5,019 nucleotides of DNA from Chloroflexota bacterium. GTDB taxonomy: Bacteria > Cyanobacteriota > Vampirovibrionia > Obscuribacterales > Obscuribacteraceae. This document shows positions 1 to 5,019 of this stretch, in pieces. Under the pieces are notes generated by a model, which was not told where the DNA came from, made no database searches, and saw only the letters and a list, made by a program, of their open reading frames with translations. A program made the translations under genes and the position numbers. The stretch is taken from NCBI GenBank assembly GCA_005240105.1, contig SBAT01000197.1, positions 1 through 5,019 on the forward strand, in the 5' to 3' direction. Each line of letters begins with the position of its first letter. The stretch's first letter is position 1.

Positions 1-655
1 CAATTCCTGCCGGCACTAATATGAATGCACCTGCCAATTGTTTGGTCATGCATGCACAGCCAATTGCCAGACCAAGCAGAATTGTATTTTTAAGACTGGG
101 CTTTTCCTGCCAAGTGATAAGTGTCCAGAGAGAGAGAGCCACCATGGACAGTGTGGGAAAATCCAACATCAGTTGTGTGCTTAAGAAGGCATTTTCCGGA
201 TAAAAATTGATGAAAGCTACAGCCACTACAGCTGCCAGTTTGTCTTTCAACAATTTTGTGGTGATGCCATAGACCGAAACACACAAGAGCGCTTCATAGA
301 AAGCCTTCACCACGCCATTAACCCATGGTGCTACGCCAAGGACGAGTTTGACGCAGCCACTGAGAATGTAAAAACCGGGTGGATACAAGTAATTGACTGA
401 CAGGAATTTGTAAATCCAATCGCCAGTCAAATGCGGGTGCTTCAATAAGTCGCGATATGTAAGACCGTTGAGTACATGACCGGCCGCATCCCAGTCTGGC
501 ATGCCATGGTCGCAGAAGGACCAGGCGAGGTTAGCCAATACAAAAATTGATGTCACGGCGACGACGGGAAAAAGCGCGCCGAACCGTTGCTGGCTTTCTT
601 GGGCAGCAACGCTTGATTTACTGGCAACTGGTCTGGTGACGACTTTCTCAGCCAT
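1..655 (-). CDS. GT39/PMT_2-type membrane glycosyltransferase, N-terminal part (GT-A; 3' end off window)
   Basis: Reading the minus strand from the ATG at 655 gives 218 uninterrupted codons to the left edge, so the C-terminal half is missing. A 24-residue polar tail (MAEKVVTRPV...) is followed by a first membrane segment at about residues 26-46. Next comes an extracytoplasmic loop with PDWDAAGH (residues 53-60), which sits where GT39/ArnT/PMT enzymes keep their acidic catalytic motif; D54 or D56 is the candidate. YPPGFY (91-96) matches the family's proline motif before the next helix. More hydrophobic segments follow near 95-110, 118-132, 138-152, 166-182 and 190-216. The family transfers sugars from polyprenyl-phosphate donors outside the cytoplasm; acceptor and sugar are unknown here. 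Residues 113-218 align without gaps to GT-B. An in-frame TGA at 659-661 rules out an upstream in-frame start. The 655 start has only a poor ribosome binding site. Family is fairly sure, exact start less so. Confidence 0.85.
   Translation of the reverse strand, partial: MAEKVVTRPVASKSSVAAQESQQRFGALFPVVAVTSIFVLANLAWSFCDHGMPDWDAAGHVLNGLTYRDLLKHPHLTGDWIYKFLSVNYLYPPGFYILSGCVKLVLGVAPWVNGVVKAFYEALLCVSVYGITTKLLKDKLAAVVAVAFINFYPENAFLSTQLMLDFPTLSMVALSLWTLITWQEKPSLKNTILLGLAIGCACMTKQLAGAFILVPAGI
2..319 (-). repeat. Paralogous segment shared with 4700-5017 (GT-A copy)
   Basis: This segment aligns without any gap to 4700-5017 at a constant offset of 4698 bases, in the same orientation. About 67 of 106 encoded residues are identical by hand count. 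DNA identity includes a 22-nt perfect match (154-175 with 4852-4873) and a 10-nt match (138-147 with 4836-4845). It is a gene duplication, not a mobile repeat; it continues past both window edges. Confidence 0.85.
127..138. repeat. (AG)6 dinucleotide tract inside GT-A
   Basis: Six AG units on the plus strand read as CT repeats in GT-A and encode part of A-L-S-L-W in a membrane segment. The paralogue GT-B has no such tract at the same position. The tract is short, and in frame as given. Confidence 0.6.
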
Positions 656-726
656 GATTCAAGAAAGCTTACTGGCAACCGTCGATTATGCCAAGACTCT
701 TGACTTAAAGTCTCGGTGATAAACAT
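553..726 (-). other. Possible 57-codon leader ORF overlapping the GT-A start out of frame
   Basis: On the minus strand GGAGGGG (740-734) lies 7 nt before an ATG at 726-724, near-ideal translation initiation spacing. The frame runs 57 codons (MFITETLSQESWHNRRLPVS...) to a TGA at 555-553. It overlaps the first 34 codons of GT-A in another frame, since the offset to the GT-A ATG is 71 nt. The peptide is polar and basic with no recognisable domain. Three readings are possible: a leader peptide coupled to GT-A translation, a real N-terminus split off by a frameshift or sequencing error, or chance. Nothing shows that it is translated beyond the initiation site. Confidence 0.3.
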
Positions 727-749
727 TTAATTACCCCTCCGTATATATT
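720..749 (+). promoter_or_regulatory. Candidate sigma-70-type promoter for the acyltransferase operon
   Basis: TAAACA (720-725, 4/6 to TTGACA), an 18-nt spacer and TATATT (744-749, 5/6 to TATAAT) would start transcription near 756 and leave a leader of about 75 nt before the ATG at 831. This is a match by eye only and is weak. Confidence 0.25.
734..740 (-). promoter_or_regulatory. Strong Shine-Dalgarno GGAGGGG upstream of GT-A
   Basis: This purine tract is the best ribosome binding site in the window. It is spaced 7 nt from the ATG at 726 and lies about 80 nt from the GT-A ATG at 655, so it cannot serve the latter directly. It is also part of one arm of the 733-774 inverted repeat. Confidence 0.5.
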
Positions 750-767
750 CAATTTCAAGAATGACAA
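740..767 (-). promoter_or_regulatory. Candidate minus-strand promoter toward GT-A
   Basis: TTGTCA (767-762, 5/6), a 16-nt spacer and TATACG (745-740, 4/6) face GT-A. Transcription would begin just downstream of the GGAGGGG tract, giving a leader that lacks that site, so this promoter and the 726 start cannot both be right for the same transcript. Confidence 0.2.
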
Positions 768-830
768 GAGGGGTCGTGCTAACATCTGCCAGTTCATCTA
801 TATGTGCCCCCCACGTAAGCGAGTGACAGC

Positions 831-2282
831 ATGCTCTTTACAAGCTTTCAATACCTGATTTTCTTGCCGGCGATAGTGCTTTTGTACTGGATATTGCCAG
901 CCAAATGGCGTTTGCCGATGCTGCTAATAGCCAGCTGGGGCTTCTACATGAGCTGGATACCGGCGTTTATTTTGTTAATCGCGCCGATGACGTTGTTCAA
1001 TTGGCTGTGGGGCAAGCTGCTGCACAAGTCCGAGGATAAGCGGAAGCTGATTTTTGGTATTGGGGTGGCCGCCAACTTGTTATGTTTAGGCGTATTTAAG
1101 TATGCCAACTTTGCCGTGCAGAGTATGGATTGGGTGACGAAGCTGGTTACCCACCACAATCCTGAATGGGTTGTGAATATTATTCTGCCGTTGGGCATTT
1201 CGTTTTTCACATTTGAATTTATCCATTACCTGTTTGAAATATATCGCGGCAACAAACCAATCGACTCGTTTGTTTTGTTTGCTTTGTTTGCGGCTTTCTT
1301 CCCAACACAAATTGCTGGACCAATTAAGCGCTATCCGGACTTTCAAGCTCAAATGCAGACAGTCAAGAAAATTTCGCTTGATTATTTTGATGAAGGCGTG
1401 CCTTTGATCATTATTGGTTTTGCTAAGAAGCTATTGCTTGCAGACAACTTGTCGGTGCTTGTGCAGATGGGACTTTCTGACCCTTCGGTATACGGCGCAC
1501 CGGAATTGTGGGTGTTTGCCTACGCTTTTGCTTTCCAAATTTACTTCGACTTCTCCGGATACACCGACATTGCCCGTGGCTCGGCAATGCTTTTCGGCTA
1601 TCACATTCCAATCAACTTCAACTTGCCTTACATCGCTGCCAACGCCTCAGACTTCTGGCGCCGTTGGCACATTTCGTTGTCTTCCTGGTTGAGAGACTAT
1701 CTCTTCATTCCTTTGGGTGGATCGCGCGACGGACGTTGGTTGACCAACCGCAACTTATTCATCACGATGGCTCTTGGTGGCTTGTGGCACGGCGCTTCCT
1801 GGAACTTCGTTGTCTGGGGTGTCTATCACGGGCTCTTGCTAATTGCTCACCGTGAATACGTGGCTTTTGCCGAAGGCGTTGAGTGGTTGAAGAGGTTTGC
1901 TCAAACGAAGGTCTATAACGTGTTGTCGATTGTTTTGACATTCCACGCTGTTGTTATCGGCTGGGTCTTCTTCCGCATGACGGACATCAGCGCTGCATTC
2001 AGCGTGGTGAAGAGAATGCTCTTCATGCATCCTATTTACACTTCAGTTGAAAATCATCACTTCCTGGTCATGAAGCAAGAATTGCCGGTAATTGTGCCGG
2101 TGGTTTTAATCATGGTCGGTGTGTTGCTTCTGACTAATTTCCCCTTGAGCTTCTTCAACGAGAAAGGCATTTTCAAAAAGATGCCGGCACCGTTGAAGGC
2201 GGCTTTCTGCTCAATTCTTATTCTGGCAATGGTTACTTTCTTGCCGGATGATTCCAAGCCCTTTATCTACTTCCAGTTCTAA
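831..2282 (+). CDS. MBOAT-family membrane O-acyltransferase, AlgI/DltB-like
   Basis: This 483-residue multi-pass protein has the usual AlgI length and opening (MLFTSFQYLIFLP). It probably moves an acyl group, most often acetyl, from a cytoplasmic donor across the inner membrane for attachment to an exported glycan. Family motifs in order: LPLGISFFTF (119-128), FFPTQIAGPIKRYPDF (156-171), FQIYFDFSGYTDIARGSA (235-252), DFWRRWHISLSSWLRDY (274-290) and GGLWHGASW (316-324). H320 in the last motif corresponds to the essential AlgI histidine, and H280 is the other conserved histidine. I estimate about 10-12 membrane segments. The start is well defined: an in-frame TAA lies at 816-818 and 831 is the first ATG after it, though only a weak GAG (821-823) serves as ribosome binding site. 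It lies 12 bp before its SGNH-like partner. The polymer substrate is not identifiable; no other alginate genes are in view. Confidence 0.93.
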   Translation: MLFTSFQYLIFLPAIVLLYWILPAKWRLPMLLIASWGFYMSWIPAFILLIAPMTLFNWLWGKLLHKSEDKRKLIFGIGVAANLLCLGVFKYANFAVQSMDWVTKLVTHHNPEWVVNIILPLGISFFTFEFIHYLFEIYRGNKPIDSFVLFALFAAFFPTQIAGPIKRYPDFQAQMQTVKKISLDYFDEGVPLIIIGFAKKLLLADNLSVLVQMGLSDPSVYGAPELWVFAYAFAFQIYFDFSGYTDIARGSAMLFGYHIPINFNLPYIAANASDFWRRWHISLSSWLRDYLFIPLGGSRDGRWLTNRNLFITMALGGLWHGASWNFVVWGVYHGLLLIAHREYVAFAEGVEWLKRFAQTKVYNVLSIVLTFHAVVIGWVFFRMTDISAAFSVVKRMLFMHPIYTSVENHHFLVMKQELPVIVPVVLIMVGVLLLTNFPLSFFNEKGIFKKMPAPLKAAFCSILILAMVTFLPDDSKPFIYFQF

Positions 2283-2284
2283 AC

Positions 2285-2290
2285 AAAGAG
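2285..2290 (+). promoter_or_regulatory. Ribosome binding site of the SGNH-like gene
   Basis: AAAGAG begins two bases after the MBOAT stop codon and ends 4 nt before the ATG at 2295. The spacing is slightly short. With only a 12-bp gap between genes, it supports co-transcription and possibly translational coupling. Confidence 0.4.
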
Positions 2291-2294
2291 ACCA

Positions 2295-3518
2295 ATGTCA
2301 AACTTGGTAAAACTGGTGAAAAGAATGGCAAGCAGCACCGCAGTGTTGATCTTGCTAATTCTGCTTGTCCTTGATGTGGCGATTGTCTATGGCAAGCCGC
2401 TGCGTTATTTGAACGCTACCAATTTGACTGGTATCAACCAGAATCCGATAGTGGCAAAGCTGAAGGAGTTTTTGGACTCTTCGCGCAATCCGGATGTCAT
2501 CGTCGTTGGATCGTCGCTGGCGCTGGTGCCTGCGGTGCGCTTGGACGATAAGTTTCATGGTGTGCCGACTAGATATGACCACTGGTATGGGCGTAATCAC
2601 GTCCTTGAATACGACAAGGCAGACTACCTTGCGCATTTGTTAGGTGAGAAAGCTGGACGGACAATTGATGTTGCCAATTTGGGTGTTGTGGCTAGCTTGA
2701 TGTCGGACCACTATTTGGTCATTGACAAAGCTCTGTCTGCAGGAAAGCGCCCCAAGCTAATTATTTGTATGGTGGCGCCTCGTGACTTTATGGACAACCT
2801 GCGTCATGAAATAGACAAGACGCCTGTGTACAGTATTCTCGCTGACTTTAGGTCTATCAGGGACTTGCTGGCTAACAACCCAAAGCCGGAGCGAATATTT
2901 GAATTTGTAGTATCGAATGGATGGAGTTTTTATCGCATCAAGAGTGATGTAAAAACCATTGTCACTACTTGGGCGTGTCATGGGCTAGATCGGCAGGCAA
3001 GTCTTTTCTTGGCAAATAAGTTTGCTGGGCAGAAAGCCAACCCTAATGATGTGTACATGGCTGGACCAATTACCGGGGTGCTCGATAAAGTCAAGCCCGT
3101 CTATGAAGCTGGGCCCAATACTTTGGTCGACTTAGAAAGGTACAAGAACGTCTACTTACCTGTTAACAAGAAAATGATTGCTGAGCAGGTGCCCTATCTT
3201 GAGCGGATGCTGAAGCGGGCTGGTGAAGAGCATGTGGCGGTGGTGCTTGTGGATTCGCCGCTCACGAAAGAGAACTTGGCGCTCTTGCCGGCGGTGGAAG
3301 TTGCCGACTACAAGCAGCGGCTTAAGGACATGTCTGCGAGGTATGGGGCGCTCTTGGTGGAGTCGCCGGATGAATACTCGCTGGCGGACTTCGAGGACTC
3401 GTGTCACATGAATGCGCAGGGTGGCGGGAAATTCTACGATGTGCTGGTGAAGGCGATTGTGAGTGACCCGGCGTTGGCACAGAATCTTACCAGTGGGCGG
3501 TTGCTGGGGCAGCGATAG
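2295..3518 (+). CDS. Membrane-anchored SGNH-like acyltransferase partner (DltD/AlgJ/AlgX-type role)
   Basis: This 407-residue protein has one N-terminal membrane anchor (about residues 13-32) after a basic start, so the rest should be extracytoplasmic. SGNH-type landmarks: VIVVGSSLA (68-76), where S74 takes the place of the GDSL nucleophile; NLG (128-130), resembling block II; LIICMVAPRDFMDN (155-168), standing where block III lies; and DSCHMNAQGG (368-377), giving the block V D-x-x-H pair D368/H371. By analogy with AlgJ/AlgX, PatB and DltD it would take the acyl group from the MBOAT protein and attach it to a glycan hydroxyl. It follows the MBOAT gene by 12 bp and is convergent with GT-B. 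The canonical GxND of block III is absent, and the middle (about 170-300) matches nothing I recognise. The overall role is well supported by the gene pairing; the precise family is uncertain. Confidence 0.85.
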   Translation: MSNLVKLVKRMASSTAVLILLILLVLDVAIVYGKPLRYLNATNLTGINQNPIVAKLKEFLDSSRNPDVIVVGSSLALVPAVRLDDKFHGVPTRYDHWYGRNHVLEYDKADYLAHLLGEKAGRTIDVANLGVVASLMSDHYLVIDKALSAGKRPKLIICMVAPRDFMDNLRHEIDKTPVYSILADFRSIRDLLANNPKPERIFEFVVSNGWSFYRIKSDVKTIVTTWACHGLDRQASLFLANKFAGQKANPNDVYMAGPITGVLDKVKPVYEAGPNTLVDLERYKNVYLPVNKKMIAEQVPYLERMLKRAGEEHVAVVLVDSPLTKENLALLPAVEVADYKQRLKDMSARYGALLVESPDEYSLADFEDSCHMNAQGGGKFYDVLVKAIVSDPALAQNLTSGRLLGQR

Positions 3519-3537
3519 GAAATTGCTGTCGCAACTG

Positions 3538-3593
3538 ACTAAAAGGCTCTGGAGATCTGCTACTCATGAGAAGAACAACGATATCCTTTTAGT
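3538..3593. terminator. Weak candidate bidirectional terminator (9-bp inverted repeat)
   Basis: ACTAAAAGG (3538-3546) and CCTTTTAGT (3585-3593) form a perfect 9-bp inverted repeat in the convergent gap between the SGNH-like gene and GT-B. The 38-nt loop is long and the stem is AT-rich. The T-run lies inside the arm rather than after it, so this is not a classic intrinsic terminator. Location is the main argument. Confidence 0.3.
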
Positions 3594-3682
3594 TCCGTGA
3601 AGTCCCCTAGTGTGTGAATGTCGCCATATGTATGATTAGATGCCAATGAAGACAGAGTCTCTTGCTTGCTGGACTTGTCGCA

Positions 3683-5019
3683 TCATTTTTGGCGGTAAAG
3701 CAATAGTGCGCTGCCATCGGGTAGAGATCTATTGGACATCAAGCGAAACCTGCCGCTTGTGCGGACAAAATTTGTCAGTTTGTCAAAAGATTCCTTGGTG
3801 TCATTGTTCTGAAAAACATGACCTTGGTGTCCAGTCTTGATTAGATACCATTGATAATAAAGCGCCTTCTCCACCGAAAATGGCATTGTATCGCCAGTGA
3901 CGGACCATTGGCGCATGGTTGTCGGTATAACCGGGCTTTTTAAGAGCGTGCCGGCATATTGAAGTGTGTGTACGTTGAGTTCTTTCGAGTTGGGCATAAC
4001 GTTTAGATAGACGGACTGGTTGCCATCTACCTTGCTAATTTCGGTTAAGCTCCAAGATTGACCCCAGTCGTATTTTTCCGGGTTGGTTCGAGCATGGTAG
4101 TTTCTTAGCCCTATGCCTATAAATGGCAGGGCACGGGTGACTGATTCAGGTGCTCGTAACGGATAGGGGCTGTAGTTAACCAGCAAGAATTGCAAGCAGG
4201 CGGTTATCACTAAAATGCATAGGGAGCAACGCAAGAAAAGAAGAGAGCCGGTAAGTTTATTCTTTCTAGAAAAAGCACAGGCAAAAGCCGAGCCTGTATA
4301 AACGGCAGGTGCAATCAATGAAGGCAATGCATAACGATCCAAAGGAACTGCCCAGCTCAAGGTGCTAAGTAGAATCAACCCACCAGCCGATGCTGCTGAT
4401 ACTAAAATGAGAGAGCGATGTATTTTTAGTGAAGATAAACAAAGTGCGCCAATGAATGCCGCAAAGAGAATGGGCGACATTGTTGAAGGTAGCCCAGAAA
4501 GGTAATATGTGAGAACCCCGCCAAAGCCAAGTGATATGCCCTTGTATCCTAAGGAAGTGGTGTTGTAAGCGGCAAGTTTTTGTAAAGCAGGGTAGGCGGT
4601 CAAAAACCAGGGTAATGCCATTACCGCTGCTATAGCACCAGCTAAAAGTAATTTTCCAGTCTTATCAAATTGTCTTTTCGCAAGCGTATTGATAAGGACA
4701 ATCAGGACCGGGACTAGAAGAAAGGCACCAGCCAACTGTTTAGTCAGGCAAGCCAAACCAATAGCTAGTCCTAAGCAAATAGTATTTTTTGTAGTCGCTT
4801 TTTCTTGCCAGGCAATTAAGCACCAAACAGCCAGTGCCACCATGGCTAGCATGGGAAAATCCAACATCAGTTGGTGGGAATAGATAGAGGTTTGTGGATA
4901 TAAGTTGATGCTTATAACTGCCATGGTTGCCGCAATGCGGCTTTTTAGCAGATCTTTGGTCAGCCCGTAGATTGATAGACAAAGAACGGCTTGATAGAAG
5001 GCTTTCAGTAGTCCATCGA
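3683..5019 (-). CDS. GT39/PMT_2-type membrane glycosyltransferase, lacking its N-terminus in this window (GT-B)
   Basis: The frame ends at a TGA (3685-3683) and stays open through the right edge, giving 444 residues. An ATG at 4924-4922 is internal: the 31 codons before it (DGLLKAFYQAVLCLSIYGLT...) align with GT-A, so the true start is off window. By comparison about 112 residues are missing, for a total near 556. The visible part begins within the membrane domain; QLMLDFP and TKQLAGAF are shared with GT-A. DRYALP, about 155 residues beyond TKQ-LAG, resembles the RY-x-LP motif of PMT_2 enzymes. Roughly eight or nine hydrophobic segments follow one another, then a soluble tail of about 164 residues (from about 4175 to the stop), expected to be extracytoplasmic as in ArnT-like enzymes. 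The family uses polyprenyl-phosphate-linked sugars; the acceptor is unknown. The catalytic acidic loop lies in the missing part and cannot be checked. Confidence 0.9.
   Translation of the reverse strand, partial: DGLLKAFYQAVLCLSIYGLTKDLLKSRIAATMAVISINLYPQTSIYSHQLMLDFPMLAMVALAVWCLIAWQEKATTKNTICLGLAIGLACLTKQLAGAFLLVPVLIVLINTLAKRQFDKTGKLLLAGAIAAVMALPWFLTAYPALQKLAAYNTTSLGYKGISLGFGGVLTYYLSGLPSTMSPILFAAFIGALCLSSLKIHRSLILVSAASAGGLILLSTLSWAVPLDRYALPSLIAPAVYTGSAFACAFSRKNKLTGSLLFLRCSLCILVITACLQFLLVNYSPYPLRAPESVTRALPFIGIGLRNYHARTNPEKYDWGQSWSLTEISKVDGNQSVYLNVMPNSKELNVHTLQYAGTLLKSPVIPTTMRQWSVTGDTMPFSVEKALYYQWYLIKTGHQGHVFQNNDTKESFDKLTNFVRTSGRFRLMSNRSLPDGSALLLYRQK
4700..5017 (-). repeat. Paralogous segment shared with 2-319 (GT-B copy)
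   Basis: This is the second copy of the duplicated glycosyltransferase segment, in direct orientation relative to 2-319. The copies have diverged at many third positions and conservative residues, so the duplication is not recent. Confidence 0.85.

Larger units (their letters stand above)
733..774. repeat. Inverted repeat ACCCCTC / GAGGGGT in the divergent intergenic region
   Basis: Perfect 7-bp arms lie at 733-739 and 768-774 with a 28-nt AT-rich spacer. The spacer contains a TATATT box for the plus strand and a TTGTCA box for the minus strand. On DNA it could be an operator between divergent genes. In a minus-strand transcript that starts upstream of 774, the arms would pair and cover most of the GGAGGGG ribosome binding site. 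The arms are short, so chance is possible. Confidence 0.35.

Noticed and set aside
21..284. Short open frames on both strands at the left edge
   Set aside because: They are in other frames or antisense within GT-A, whose own frame is open over the whole stretch and homologous to GT-B.
694..713. AGACT / AGTCT inverted repeat near 700 and a TTGACT box
   Set aside because: The arms are only 5 bp and no -10 element lies at a proper distance from TTGACT, so neither an operator nor a promoter is supported.
501..719. A 72-codon plus-strand open frame across the GT-A start
   Set aside because: It lies antisense to the GT-A N-terminus and its translation has no family features, while the opposite strand gives a clear membrane glycosyltransferase.
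1414..1855. Overlapping plus-strand frames of 92 and 115 codons inside the MBOAT gene
   Set aside because: They are alternative frames of a strongly conserved acyltransferase segment and have no independent support.
831..2282. Naming the MBOAT gene algI or dltB
   Set aside because: The motifs fit the broad family, but no other alginate or D-alanylation gene is present to fix the substrate.
3640..3840. A 66-codon plus-strand frame with several cysteines, resembling a small zinc-binding protein
   Set aside because: Most of it is antisense to the GT-B C-terminus, it lacks a good ribosome binding site, and the cysteine spacing does not form a clean motif.
4922..4924. ATG at 4924 as the start of GT-B
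   Set aside because: The frame continues upstream without a stop to the edge, and those 31 codons match GT-A, so the ATG is internal.

Overview
The window looks like a surface-glycan assembly and modification locus from a Gram-negative-type bacterium. It holds four protein-coding genes, two of them cut by the window edges. Base composition is moderate, with GC close to half by eye. The protein style would fit a cyanobacterial or melainabacterial (Obscuribacterales-like) genome, but this is a weak impression: no taxonomic marker is present. I see no tRNA, rRNA, CRISPR array, IS element or phage gene.

Layout. Positions 1-655, minus strand: the first 218 residues of a multi-pass glycosyltransferase of the GT39/PMT_2 (ArnT-like) type, here called GT-A; its C-terminal part lies off the left edge. 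Positions 656-830: a divergent intergenic region with a short inverted repeat, candidate promoters, and a near-ideal ribosome binding site for a short minus-strand ORF that overlaps the GT-A start out of frame. Positions 831-2282 and 2295-3518, plus strand: a two-gene operon encoding an AlgI/DltB-type MBOAT acyltransferase and a membrane-anchored SGNH-like partner with 12 bp between them. Positions 3519-3682: a convergent intergenic region with a 9-bp inverted repeat. Positions 3683-5019, minus strand: a second GT39-type enzyme, GT-B, paralogous to GT-A. Its reading frame stays open through the right edge, so its N-terminus (about 112 residues, judged from GT-A) lies outside the window.

How the genes may work together (inference). 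GT39 enzymes usually transfer a sugar from a polyprenyl-phosphate donor to a lipid, glycan or protein on the extracytoplasmic side. MBOAT/SGNH pairs carry acyl groups across the membrane and attach them to exported polymers, as in alginate O-acetylation (AlgI with AlgJ/AlgX) or teichoic acid D-alanylation (DltB with DltD). The operon is bracketed by two copies of one glycosyltransferase family, so it plausibly acylates a glycan that those transferases build. The substrate cannot be read from the sequence.

The most unusual points are the paralogous transferases bracketing the acylation operon, the conflict between the best ribosome binding site and the reading frame at the GT-A start, and the inverted repeat that could mask that site.
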